Source: Amblyomma americanum
Lineage: Eukaryota > Arthropoda > Arachnida > Ixodida > Ixodidae
NCBI RefSeq assembly: GCF_052857255.1
Contig: NC_135497.1
Coordinates: forward strand, 548,743,531-548,807,530
Direction of reading: 5' to 3'
DNA length: 64,000 nt
Below, piece after piece: positions 36,084 to 48,611 of this stretch (position 1 is the stretch's first letter; every line of letters begins with the position of its first letter). Made by a program: the position numbers and the translations under genes. The notes beneath the pieces were generated by a model. The model made no database searches. It saw only the letters and a program-made list of their open reading frames with translations, and was not told where the DNA came from.

Positions 36084-38828
36084 ATGGCGCATTTGGGATA
36101 CATATCTTTGGATGAGCTAACCAAAGAATATGGAAATAGAGACACTCTCCTGCGTTGTTTCCATTTAAACGTTCAGTCTCTACAAAACAAAACTGATGAA
36201 CTTGAGTGCTTATATAATAGAATACAGAATTGCTTCAATGTACTTATGTTTACCGAGACCTGGCAAGCTCATGAAACGGATGCGTTTTACCTTCCTACCA
36301 TGAAAACATTTTATGTTCATAGAACCAAGCGCCGTGGTGGGGGCGTATCTCTTCTTGTAGAAAACTCCTTACAAGCCCGTTCATTGGCAGACTTCTCTCC
36401 TGTTACAGATAGTTATGAAATTGTGTGTGTGCAGGCAAAAGATATCGTTATTGCAGCATGCTACCGTCCTCCAGATGGCAATGTGTATGATTTTTTGAGT
36501 TCCTAGACAATATGTTAACATTTGTAAATGAAAATCATTATAATGTCATTATTGGCGGTGACTTTAATATTGACATGTCATGTAATACCTCCAGAAAAGT
36601 TGAATTTGAAAATCTGCTTAGTAGCAATGCCTGCTCTAACCTTATAAATATGGCTACTCGGTTGACACCTACTTCAGAAACTACTATAGATTTGTTCCTA
36701 GCTAATTATGATATAGGGTCCATCACTACAGCTATTCTTCCCTGTTTCATTAGTGACCATATGGCAATATGTTGTAAGGTTGACACTAATCCGTTTAATA
36801 CAACAGAGAGCCCTGCGATGTTTTCTCAGTTCATTTCACAGAAAACACTAGACTCTTTCCGTACAGAGTTAGAAACAACAAGCTGGGACTACATCCGGAA
36901 CATTGCTGATGCAAATGCTGCATATGAAGCGTTTATGGGTCGTTTCTTATGTATCTATAAAAAGCATTTCATTCGTAAGGAACGTGTAAAAAACAAAAAT
37001 TATAAAAACCTTGGATGACCCGTGAACTTCATAAAAAAATCCATAAAAAAGATCGACTTTTCAAAAAATTTATGAATTCCCGTAATGAGGCGGACCTTCT
37101 AGCTTTTAAACGTTTCCGTAATGTTTTAAATAAAGAACTGAAAAAGTGCAGGGACGCCTACTACTTTCGTTACTTTTCTATGTGCTCAGGTCGAATGAGT
37201 GAATTATGGAGTAAAATGAATGCTCTTATGGGACGTGGGCAGGAAAAAGATTCCGTAGTAGAGATTATACATGACAGAAAAACGCTGAGAGGGGACGCAA
37301 TGGTTAATGCTATTAACGAGTTCTTTATTAACAGGAATGTGACTGCACGCCCTTCAGGAAATAACACAATGCAAAGTACAGCTAACACCAATACTTTTTT
37401 CTTAGAACCAACCGACATTCAAGAAGTTTGCTCTGTGTTTGCAAATTTGAAAAATTCGCGCAGCTGCGACGCTGACGATGTGCAAATTAGTCCAGTGAAA
37501 TATGTTCTTGACGTTATAAGTCCCATACTAACCTACATATATAATCTTTGCCTTTCAACTGCAGTTTATCCAACAAAAATGCAAGTGGCTCGAGTGATTC
37601 CGCTATACAAAAAAAGGGTGATAACCAAGATGTTTCGAACTACCGCCCCATATCAATATTGCCTGTGTTTTCAAAAGGTCTGAAAAAATCCTATTCAAAC
37701 AACTTTCACGTTTCTGCCACAAATATGATATAATCACAAAATCGCAGTATAGCTTCCAAAAACATCGGTCCACAGAACTGGCACTTCTTGATCAAAAAGA
37801 ATACATTTTGCAAAACTTCGAGGATAAAAACTACGTTCTGGGGATTTTTGTTGACTTTACGCAGGCTTTTGACAACATTAATCACTCTATTCTTTTTGAT
37901 AAATTACATCACTACGGTATCAGAGGACATGCACTTAATATGTTAATTAGTTATCTCTCTCACAGAAAACAATTTGTTCAAGTAAGCCATTTAATATCTA
38001 ATCAGAAAGCAATAGTCGCAGGCGTACCTCAAGGAAGTATTCTTGGTCCCTTACTTTTTTTAATGATATAGTATGTATATCATCTGACCTGAAGTTTGTT
38101 ATATATGCAGACGACACTAGTATATTTGTGCCTTCATCCTCTTGTGCTGACGCGTTCGTTAAAGGAAACATAGCCTTAAAAAAGTTGGAAGATTGGACAG
38201 ACAGTAATCAACTGAATATTATTACAAAAAAACAAAAGCAGTAATTTTTCACCCTAAGGGTAAGCAGCTATCTACCGATTACGATCTTCTGTTTAGAGGT
38301 ACAAGGATTGAGGTCGTCGAAATAATAAAGGTATTGGGCGTTTTCTTTTCCAAGACGTTGCAATGGGATGACCACGTAAACCATATTTTGCAGAAATTAT
38401 GTTCCATAACAGGTATACTCAGTCGAAATCGTTATGTCTTTCCAATGTCTGCAAAACTAGCCATTTATTATGCCTTATTTTCTTCTTACATGAACTATTC
38501 TCATTTAGTCTGGGGCACAACGACCGACAAAAACCTTAGTAGTCTTTTAAGGATGCAAAAAAAGGTTTTACGGATCATTAATAATTTGCCTAAGTTTTAC
38601 TCAAGTAAATTTATCTTCAGAAATCTTAAGGTCATTCCAATAACTAAAATGTATCATTATAAACTCCTACGCAAATATAAACTCAGCATCAAGGAAAATC
38701 AAAGGTTGTTTTTGGACATATCGAACTTAGAATTAATAGGCAACGCGGCCTACAATACGAGGACAACAGACCGTTGGAAAGTGCCAAAATGCCGTACGAA
38801 CTATGGGTTTCAGAGTCTTAGGAATAAC
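36084..38828 (+). pseudogene. CR1-like ORF2: endonuclease and reverse transcriptase, frameshifted
   Basis: Endonuclease: CFHLNVQSLQNK, LMFTETW, RGGGVSLLVEN and CYRPP in the first frame (36084-36506). After a one-base shift, GGDFNIDM, TTIDLFLANYD and SDHMAICC. A second shift near 37015 gives the linker and RT start (SCDADDVQISPVKYVL). More shifts near 37612, 37690, 38065 and 38235 divide the RT, which contains NYRPISILPVFSKGL, GIFVDFTQAFDNI, GVPQGSILGPLLF and the catalytic YADD at 38104-38115. The last frame (38334-38828) has the thumb and C-terminal RTNYGFQSLRNNLP. All catalytic motifs are kept; the damage is single-base indels, suggesting fairly recent loss or assembly error in homopolymers. 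Confidence 0.88.
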
Positions 38829-40111
38829 CTGCCCCTGCGATAAGGCGAACTGCTTTTTTTGTAGCATGTGAATCTGTTGTAAATTTGTAAATTTTGTGCT
38901 TCCCCATACCAGAAAACAATAGTTTACATGTGACTGAAACAATGCATTGAACAAAAGTAACTTAATTGGGGTCGGTAGAAAATATTTGAATTTCGCTAGT
39001 AAGCCGACGCTTTTGGCAATTCGGGAAACAATATTGCTAACATGAGTGTCCCATAACATGTGTTTATGAAAATGTACACCAAGTATTTTTATTGTATCCA
39101 CGACTTCTATTGTTGTGTCACCGAAGGTTAAATTAATACGTTGCGCTGATGACTGCCTTGGAGTGAAGATAAAGACTTTTGTTTTCTTGCTGTTAATCTG
39201 CAGCGAATTTGCGACACTCCAAGAATGTAAATAATTCAGAGAGTTCCGAAAGTTATTTTCCTGGGAGTCATAACTATTGTCTCGAAACAACAAAGTAGCG
39301 TCATCAGCATAGATTACAAATTTTGCTGCTGTAGGGAACCTTGTGATATCATTGATGTAGAAATTAAATAACAAGGACCCCAGGATGCTTCCTTGAGGTA
39401 CGCCTGCACTAATTGTTTTGTAGGTTGACATGTAGTTTCCGATTTTTACACATTGCTTCCGTTTTTGCATGTATGACGTTATTAGTTGTAGTGCAGTTCC
39501 TCGTATGCAATACAATTCTATTTTTTTAGTAGTGTTGTGTGGTGCAGGCGGTCGAATTCCTTCGAAAAATCAATATACAGGCCAGCAGCTATTTCTCTTT
39601 CTTCCAATGCTTTGAGGATTATTTCTTCTTGCGCTAAAAGAGCAGTCTCGGTAGAACGGCCTTTACGAAAGCCAAACTGAGAGGTACTGATAAGATTAAA
39701 CATATTGGCGAACTTTGTTATTCGGAGATGTATTATCGTTTCTAAGCCTTTTGAAAAAAGCGGCAAAATAGAAATCGGGCGGTAGTTAGATAAAGAATTT
39801 TTGTCACCGGATTTAAACACAGCAATAACTTTAGATAACTGCATTCTGTGAGGGAATACGCCTGTTGAGCGGGCAAGATTATATACGTGATTGAGTTGTG
39901 GTAAAATTAGGTCAAGAGCATAATTAACTGGGGTTATTTGAATATTATCTATGTCAGTGGCATGGCTGTTACTAAGTGAAACAAACACTGTGTAGATTTC
40001 AATTTCAGAAGTTGGATCTAAAAAAGTGTGTTAGGGTTCCTGACTACAGCATTCGTCGCTAAAGGGCAAGAACTTGAGAGCGAGCAAGTATTCGAAACCA
40101 CGTTTATGAAA
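38829..40111 (-). mobile_element. CR1-like LINE fragment (copy D), inverted, cut at its 3' side
   Basis: Minus-strand RT region: frames 39988-39518 (YALDLILPQLNHVYNL, NYRPISILPLFSKGL, FGFRKGRSTETALL, GLYIDFSKEFDRL) and 39515-38733 (GVPQGSILGSLLFNFYIND, catalytic YADD at 39311-39300, LGVHFHKHMLWDTHV). It is 5'-truncated just upstream of RT at 40111, in satellite. It loses its 3' end at 38829 by joining copy C head-on. The complete version of the same fragment is at 51125-53036. Non-functional. Confidence 0.88.
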
Positions 40112-40853
40112 GCACGTATGGTATGGTATGGTACGGTATAGAATGGAATGGTATCGTATGGTATGGAATGATCTGTATGGTATGGTTTGGTATGATATAG
40201 TACGGTATGGTATGGAATGGTATGCATGGTATGGTACAGTATGGTATGGAATGGTACGGTATGGTATGGTACGGTATGGTATGTATGGTATGGTATGGTA
40301 CGGTATGGTATGACATGTAAGGTATGGTATGGTATGGAATGGCATGTAAGGTATGGTACTGCATGGTACGGTATCGTAAGGTACGGTATGATATTGAATG
40401 GTTATGTGGGATGGTATGGTATGGAATGGTATGTATGGTATGGTACGGTATGTATGGTATACTAAGTACAGTATGGTACAGTGTGATATGGTGTGGTATA
40501 GAATGGTATGGTATAGTATAGTACGGTATGGTATGAAATGGTATGGTACAGTACGGTATGGTATAGTACGGTATGGTGTAGTACGGTACGGTATGGTATA
40601 GTATGGTATGGAATTGTATGGTATGGTATGGTACGGTACAGTATGGTATGGTATGTTTGGTATGTATGGTACGGTATGGAATGGCATGTATGGTAAGATA
40701 AGGTATGGTATGGGCGAATATATGGTATGGTACGGTATGGTATGGTATAGTATGGTATGGTATGCAATGGTATGTATGGTATGGTATGGTACAGTATGGT
40801 ATGGTATGGTACGGTATCGTATGGTAGGGTATGATATGATATGTTATGGTATA
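40112..40853 (+). repeat. GGTAT/GGTAC satellite, block H (0.74 kb)
   Basis: Satellite between CR1-like copy D and RTE copy 2. Matches block K (53037-53840); block K has an extra direct repeat of about 63 bases near 53060-53165 (ATGGAATGATCTGTATGG twice). Contains GTACAGTGTGATATGGTG (40477 region), which recurs near 44798, 50617, 53457, 57862 and 63706. Confidence 0.96.
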
Positions 40854-43642
40854 GGGTTCCGGACAGGCCGCCATTGGAATCTGAACCTGGCAACGTTTAA
40901 CGCAAGAACTTTATCTAGTGAGGCTAGCCTAGCAGTGCTGTTCCAGGAACTAGCGAGAACTAAATGGGATGTGATAGGGCTTAGCGAAGTTAGGAGGACA
41001 GGTGAGGCGAATACAGTACTTAAGGACGGAACATACTGTGCTATCGCGGATTAGAGGATAAACGAGAGCTAGGTGTGGGACTCCTGATTAATAAGGATAT
41101 AGCTGGCAACGCAGAGGAGTTCTAAAGTATTAACGAGAGGGTAGCAGCTATAGTAAGTAGGCTGAATAGTTGGTACAAGCTGAAAGTGGTGCAGGCCTAC
41201 GCGCCCACGTCCAGTCATGATGACCTAATCGTTTAAAGTTTCTATGAGGATGTAGAATCGGCAATGAATAAAGGAAAATCGCAGTACACTGTACTGAGGG
41301 GTGACTTCAATGCGAAGGTGGACAAGAAGCAGGCTGATGACCACGCGGTAGGTGACTATAGGAAAGGCTCTAGAAATAGCAGGGGAGAGTTATTAGTCGA
41401 ATTCGTGGATAGAAATGATTTACGGATCATGAATGCCTTCTTCCGCAAACGAGAAAACAGGAAGTGGACCTGGAAGAGCCCCAATGGTGAAAATAAAAAT
41501 GAAATCGACTTCATACTATGCGCTAAACCTGGCATCATTCAGGATGTGGGCGTCCTTGGAAAGGTGCGTTGTAGCGAACACAGAATGGTAAGGTCTAGAC
41601 TTTGCTTAGACTTGAAGAGGGAACGAAAGAAGCTAGTGAAGAAGAAGACCATTAACGACTTAGCCGTAAGAGGGAAAGCACAGGAGTTTAGGATAGCCCT
41701 GCAAAACAGATATTCGGCTTTAACTGAGGAAGACAATCTTGATGTTCATACAATGCACGATAATCTGCCATCAATAATTACGGAGTGCGCAGTAGAAGTA
41801 GGCGGTAGGACAGTTCTACAGCATACCGGGAAGCTATCTCAGGTGACGAAAGATCTGATTAAGAAGCGCCAAAGCGTAAGGTAGCCGATAATAAGGAAGT
41901 TTAATATGGAGAGAATCGAGTATGCTCTAAAGAACGGAGGTAGCCTAAAAGCAGTGAAGAGGATACAAGGCATTGTTAAAAACCAGATGTATGCATTAAG
42001 AGGCAAGCAGGGCAATGTCATTAGCAATATGGATAAGATAGTTAACGTAGCCGAAGAGTTCTACAGAGATCTGTAGAGTAACCAATGTAATCAGAGCGTT
42101 AATGAGGAGGACAGCAGTGCAGAGCAATGCGTCATCCCGCCAGTAACGAAAGATGAAGTAAAGCAAGCCTTGGAAGTAATGAAAAAAGGGAAAAGCAGCT
42201 GGGGAGGACCAGGTAACAGCAGATCTGTTGAAGGATGGAGGGGACATCGTGCTAGAAAAACTAGCCACCCTTTATACGCAATGGCTTATGACCTCGACTG
42301 TACCAGAGGCCTTGAAGAATGCAAACATTATCTTAATTCATAAGAAGGGAGACGCCAAGGACTTGAAAAATTATAGGCCGATCAGCTTACTATCCGTTGC
42401 CTACAAATTATTTACTAAGGTAATCGCTAATAGAGTCAGGGCAATGTCAGATTTTAATAAACCAAACGATCAGGCAGGCTTTCGTAAAGAATATTCGACA
42501 ATGGCTCATATTCACACTATCAATCAGGTGATTGAGAAATGCGCAGAATATAACCAACCTCTATATATAGCTTCCATTGATTACGAGAAAGCATTCGACT
42601 CAGTGGAAACCTCAGCAATCATACAGGTGTTGCGTAATCAGGGGTAGAAGAGCCTTCAGTCAAAATACTGGAAGATATATATAGCAACTGCACAGCTACT
42701 ATAGTCCTCCATAAAGTCTGCAATAAAATTCCAATAAGGAAGGGCGTCAGGCAAGGAGGCACGATCTCGCCAATGCTGTTCACTGCATGTTTACAGAAGG
42801 TATTTCGAGGCCTGAATTGGGAACAGTTGGGAATAAGAATAAACGGACAATACGTAAATATTCTGCGATTCGCTGATGATATTGCCTTGCCGAGTCACAC
42901 AGGAGGTGAACTGCAAATCATGATCAATGAGTTAGACAGGCACAGCAGATTGGTGTGTCTTAAAATTAACAAGCAGAAAACCAAGGTAATGTTCAACAGC
43001 CTAGCAAGCGAACAACAGTTCACAATTGGCAGCGAGAGCCTAGAAGTTGTGACGCAATGCGTCTACTTAGGGCATGTAGTGACAGCTGATCCGGATCATG
43101 AGAGGGAGATAACTAGAAGAATAAGAATGGGGTGGAGCGCATATTACAAATTCTTGTAGATCATGAGTGGCAGTTTACCAATTTCCCTCACGTAGAAAGT
43201 GTACAACAGCTTTATCTTACCGGCACTCGACTACGGGGCAGAAACGTGGAGGCTAACGAAAAGAGTTCAGCTTAAGCTAAGGACCACACAGCGATCCATT
43301 CAAAGAAAAATGATAGGTGTTATGTTAAAAGACTGGAAGCGTCAGAGTGGGTGAGGGGAAAAACGCGGGTTAATGACATCCTAGTCGATATCAAGTGAAA
43401 GAAATGGGCTTGGGCAGGGCATGTAATGCGAAGGCAAGATAACTGCTGGTCCTTAAGGGCAACGGAGTGGTTTCCAAGAGAAAGTAAGCATAGCAGGGGC
43501 GGCAGAACGTTAGTTGGGCAGATGAGATTAAGAAGTTTGCAGGCAAACGGTGGATGCAGCTGGCAAAGGTTAGGGTTAATTAGAGAGACATGGGAGAGGA
43601 CTTTGCCCTGCAGTTGGTGTAGTCAGGCTGATGATGATGATG
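40854..43642 (+). mobile_element. RTE-like LINE, copy 2
   Basis: Same start and same flanks as copy 1, without the nested CR1. Shares with copy 3 a ~65-base deletion near 41876. 3' end is (TGA)4-5 at 43629-43642. About 2.8 kb, lacking any 5' UTR, so the ancestral insertion was 5'-truncated. Confidence 0.9.
40861..43630 (+). pseudogene. RTE-like ORF copy 2: endonuclease and reverse transcriptase
   Basis: Endonuclease start LNLATFNARTL (40879 on). A one-base loss in GGACGGA(C)ACATAC breaks the frame near 41030, and stops follow at 41122 and 41234. The frame 41264-41884 holds RGDFNAKVDKKQ, RKWTWKSPNGE, NEIDFILCAKPGI and SEHRMVRSRL, where the catalytic S-D-H is S-E-H. The RT frame 42228-42647 holds NYRPISLLSVAYKLF, DQAGFRKEYST and IDYEKAFDSVE; 42773-43159 has MLFTACLQKVFRGL and the catalytic FADD at 42869-42880. 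Several stops are shared with copy 3 (for example after VLRNQG), so they predate the duplication. Confidence 0.88.
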
Positions 43643-46600
43643 GTATGGGATCGTACGGTATGATATGGTATGTAAGGTATGGTATGATAAGGTGCGGTAT
43701 GTACGGTATGGTACAGTGTGATATGGTATGGTATGGAATGGTATGTAGGGTATGGTATGGTACGGTACGGTATGGTATGGAATGGTACAGCCTGGTAAGG
43801 TATGGTATGGCATGGTATGGTATGGTACGGTACGGTATGGAATGGTATGGTATGGTATACGGTATGGCATGGAAGGGTATGTATATTATAATACGGTATG
43901 GTATGGTATGAAATTCTATGTGTGGTATTGTACGGTACGGTACGCTATGGTACGGTATGGTATGGAATGGTAAGTATGGTATGTTACAGTATGGTATGGT
44001 ACGGTAATGTATGGTATGTATGGTATGGTACAGTATAGTATGGTATGGAATGGTACGGCATGGTATGCTTTCGTATGGTATGGAATGGTATGTTATGGCA
44101 CGGCATGGTATGCTTTGGTATGGTATGGTAAGTATGGTATGGTGCGGAATGGTAAGGTACGGTATGGAATGGTATGTATGGTATGGTACACTATGTATGG
44201 TATGGAATGGTATGGTATTGTATTGTACAGTATGATATGGTATGGAATGGTATGTATGGTATGGTATAGTATGGTATGTACAGTGTGGTATGGTATGGCA
44301 CGATACGGTAGGAATTGTATGTATAGTATGTAGGGCATAGAATGGTACGTATGGTATGTTACGGTACGATATGGAACGGTGCGGTATGGTATGGTATGGC
44401 ATGGTATGGTTTGGAATGGTATGTACGGTATAGTACGGTACGGTACGTATGGTATGGTATGAAATGGTATGGAATGGTACGTATGGTATGGTACGGTACG
44501 GTATGGTACAGTGTTGTACAGTATGATATGGCATGGTACTGCATGGTATGGTATGATACGGTATGGCACGGTATGGTTTGGAATGGTATGTATGGTATGG
44601 TACGGTATGGTACGTATGGTATGGTACGGTATGAAATCGCATGGAATGGTATGTATGGTATGGTATGATACGTTATGTATGGTAGGGTATGGTCTGATAC
44701 AGTCTGGTACGCTATGGTATGGTATGGTACTGTATGGAATAGAATGGCAAGTATGGTATGTTATGGTGTGCTATGGTATGGTATGTACGGTATGGTACAG
44801 TGTGATATGGTGTGGTATGGAATGGTATGGTATAGTAGGGTACGGTATGCTATGGTACGGTACGGTATAGTATGGTATGGTATGGTACGGTATGGTACGG
44901 TATGGTATGATACAGTACGGTATGGTACTGTATGGTACGGTATGGTATGGTACGGTATGGTATGGTACGGTATGGTACGGTAAGGTTTTGTATGGTATGG
45001 TATAGTATGGTACGGTATGGTATGGCATGGTATGGTATGGTATGGAATGGTATGGTACAGTACGGCATGCTAGGGTATGGTGTGGAATGGTATATATGGC
45101 ATGGTACGGTATGGTATGGTATAGATTGGTATGTACGGTGTGGTATGGCACATCGTCGTATGGAATGGAATGGTATGTATGGTATGGTACGGTATGTACG
45201 GTATGGTATGGTACGGTACGGTACGGTATGGTAAGGTATGGTACGGTATGGTATCGTACAGTTTGGAATGGTATGTAATGGCATGTGTTCTATGGTATGG
45301 AATGGTACGGTATGCTATGATATGGTATGGTATGAGATGGTACAGTATGTTATGGCATGGTATGGTATAGTATGTAGGTACGGTACGGTATGATACGGTA
45401 TGGTATAGTATCGAATGGTATGTATGGTATGGTATGGCATTGTAAGGTACGGTATGGCACGGTATGGTATGGTATGTATAGTATGGTAGGGTATATTTTG
45501 GTACGGTATGGCATCAAATAGTATGTATGGTATGGTATGGTATGGAATGGTATGTATGGTTTGGTACGGTATGTTACGGTATGCTATGGTGTGGTATGGT
45601 ACGGTATTGTACGGTATGGTATAGTACGGTATGGCACGGTATGGTATGGAATGGTATGGTGCGGTATTGTATGCTATGGTATGGTATAGTATGGAATTGT
45701 AAGTATGGTATGGTATGGAATGGTATGGTATCGTATGGGATGATGTGTATGGAATGGTACAGTATGGTACGGTATGGCATGATACGGTAGGAATATGTAT
45801 GGTATGGTGAGGTAAGATATGGTATGGTACGGTAAGGAATGGTATGTATTGTATGGTATTGTATGTATGGTATGGTGCGGTATGGTATGTACGGTATGGT
45901 ACGGTATGGCACGATACGATAGGAATGGTATGTATGGTACATACAGTATGGAATGGTACGTATGGTATGGTACGGTATGGCACGATACGATAGGAATGGT
46001 ATGTATGGTACATATAGTATGGAATGGTACGTATGGTATGGTACGGTGTTGTATGGTATGGCATGGTACGGTTTGGTATGGCATGGTACAGTATGACATG
46101 GTACGTACGATATGGTATGGTATGGCACGATATGGTTTGGAATGGTATGTATGGTATGGTACAGTATGGAATGGCATGGTACGTTATATACGGTAAGGTA
46201 CGGTCTGGTACAGTCCGGTACACTATTGTATGGTATGGTATGGTATGCATGGTACGGTACAGTATAGTATGGTATGGAATGGAATGTATGGCATGGTCGG
46301 AGTGGTACCGTATAGTATGGTATGGTATGGTAAGATATGGAATGGTATGTACGTCATGGTATGGTAGGGTATGGTATGGCATGGTATGGAATGGTATGGT
46401 ATGGTACGGAATGGTATGGAACGGCATGGTATGGCATGGAATCGTATGTATAGTGTACAGTATGGTATGGTACAGTATGGTATGAAATGGTATGTATGCT
46501 ATGGTATGGTATGGAATAGTGTGTATGGTTTGGTACGGTACGGTACGGTACCGTATGGTATAGAACGGTATGGTATGGTATCGTACGGTATGGAATGGGA

Positions 46601-48018
46601 TGCATGGTATGTTATGGTATGGCATGGTATGGTATGTATGGTATTGTATGGTATGGTATGTATGGTATGGTACGGTATGGCACGGTATGATATGGAGTGG
46701 TATGTATGGTATGGCACGGTATGGCACATATGGTATGGAATGGTACATATGGTAGCGTATGGTATGAAATGGTATGGAATGGTATGTATGGTACGGTATG
46801 GTATGGTATGGTAGGGTACTGTATGCTATGGTATGGTACGGTATGGTATGCATGGTATGTTATGGTTACGGTATGGTATGGTATGGCATGGTATGGTACT
46901 GTGTTGAATAGTATGGTACGGTACGGTACGATCTGGTATGGTATGGTACGGTATGGAATGGTATGTATGGCATGGTATGTATGGAATAGAATGGTATGAA
47001 TGGTATGGTACGGTATGGTATGGTATGGTTCGGTATGGTACGGTATGGTACGGTATGCATGGTATGGTACGGTATGTATGGTATGGTAGGGTACGGTAGG
47101 GTACGGTATGGAACGGTATGGAATGGTATGGTATGGTACAGTAGGGTATGGAACGGTATAGAATGGTATGTATAGTATGATACAGTATGGTATGGAATGA
47201 TATGTATGGTATGGTTTGGTATGGTAAGGTATGACATGGTATGGTAGGGTACGGAATGGTATGTATGGTATGGTATGGTACAGTAGGGTATGGAATGGCA
47301 CAGTATGGTACGGTATGGTATGGAATGGTATGTATGGTATGGTACGGTATGGTACGGTATGCTACGGTGTGGTATGGTACGGTATTGTATGGTATGGTAT
47401 GGTACGGTGCGGTATGGCATGGTATGGTATGGAATGGTATAGTATGGAATGGTAAGTATGGTATGGTACGTAATGGTATGGAATGGTATGTATGGTATGG
47501 TACTGTATGTATGGTATGGTATGGAATTATATGTATGGTATGGTACGGAATGTACGGCATGTTACTGTATGCTATGGTGTGGTATGGTACGGTATTGTAT
47601 GGTATGGTATGGTACGGTACGGTACGGTATGGCACGAAATGGTATGGAAAGGTATGGTGCGGTATTGTATGCTATGGTATGTTATTGTATGGAATGGTAA
47701 GTTTGGTTGGTATGGAATGGTATGGTATGGTATGGAATGGTATGTATGGTATGGTACAGTATGGTATGTAGAGTATGGTACGGTATGGCATAATACGGTA
47801 GGAATGGTATGTATGGTATGGATTGGTACATATGGTATGGTACTGTACGGTATGGTACGGTGTGGTATGGTATGGTATGGCACGGTACGGTATGGTATGG
47901 TATGATAAGATATGGCACTGTATGGTTTGGAATGATGTGTATGGCATGGTATGGTATGGTATGTACGGTATGGTCTGGTACAGTCTGGTACGCTATGGTA
48001 TAGTTTGGTATGTATGGT
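43643..48018 (+). repeat. GGTAT/GGTAC satellite, block I (4.4 kb)
   Basis: Satellite between RTE copy 2 and the LTR element. Collinear with block L. The first ~1 kb also matches block D. Contains a local 71-base direct repeat (GGCACGATACGATAGGAATG at 45908 and 45979). The 512-residue minus frame at 46853-45315 is the longest frame in the window, but it encodes only the Ile-Pro-Tyr-His-Thr translation of the repeat. Confidence 0.97.
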
Positions 48019-48611
48019 TGTGGGGTTGAATTGGGGAGATAAGTACGTTCTACCCACTCAACCGCGACTGACACGGTTCAAAGCCGCCCGGACCCCACGC
48101 CGTGATCCCGTACGCTACCGAGCGCTCGCCGACCACGGCGGGCCTTGGTCTTGGGGTACAAAGGAACGACACATTTGCTGTCACAAGCAGGCATTTATTG
48201 CTACAGGAACAATAACGCCAGCTAGCAACAAGGTACGCTAATGAATCGAGTTCGTCCGACTCACCTGCAAGGTTCCGAGCGAATGTTCGCCCGCGTTAGG
48301 GCAAGGGATATATACTTCGAAGGCCGGACGGGACGAGTACGGGAGCCTGTCTCCCCGTCGCTTCCTCGCCCCGCCGGCGAAGAGCGGAGCCGCGATCAAC
48401 GCGTCCGCTCAGCCTGACGATCCCAGCCGAAGCCCCCCCTGCCCCCTCTCGCGCGTGCGGGCTTTGGCAGTCTCCGCGCAGCGATGCTGGCGCCCTCTCT
48501 TGCCAGTTAAGGCAACTCACAAGGGAATGCGCTCAGCCTCGAGGTGAGACCACCACGGCACGGTGCCTCACGGGAAAGCAAACTCAGGGGGCTGCAGGGC
48601 AGGTCCCCACA
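48019..48611 (-). repeat. 3' LTR of the non-autonomous element, copy 1
   Basis: 593 bp with 7-base inverted ends (TGTGGGG/CCCCACA). Minus-strand TATATAT at 48314-48308 and AATAAA at 48199-48194 are about 110 bases apart. It resembles the 3' LTR of copy 2 (61112-61703) more closely than its own partner at 49915-50506. Confidence 0.9.

Larger units (their letters stand above)
34393..38828 (+). mobile_element. Near full-length CR1-like LINE (copy C)
   Basis: Order: tandem 5'-UTR monomers (34393-35042), unique leader (35043-35136), PHD/coiled-coil ORF1 (35137-36033), ORF2 (36084-38828) with endonuclease and RT. It is cut at 38828, inside the last codons of ORF2, where an inverted fragment of a related CR1-like element begins. 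No 3' UTR or tail of its own is present. It is the only element in the window with its 5' regulatory region and a fully open ORF1. Confidence 0.87.

Noticed and set aside
38829..40111. 5' inversion of CR1 copy C by twin priming
   Set aside because: The inverted piece repeats RT sequence already present in copy C, differs in wording throughout, and recurs complete at 51125, so it is another insertion.
41264..41884. Host craniofacial development protein 2-like gene
   Set aside because: The sequence is the RTE endonuclease, repeated three times with an RT downstream; such host annotations commonly come from this element.
45315..46853. A 512-residue minus-strand frame (and many others of 100-400 residues in the satellite)
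   Set aside because: Pure translation of the stop-free 5-bp repeat; composition is Ile/Pro/Tyr/His/Thr only, and frame length depends on chance mutations.
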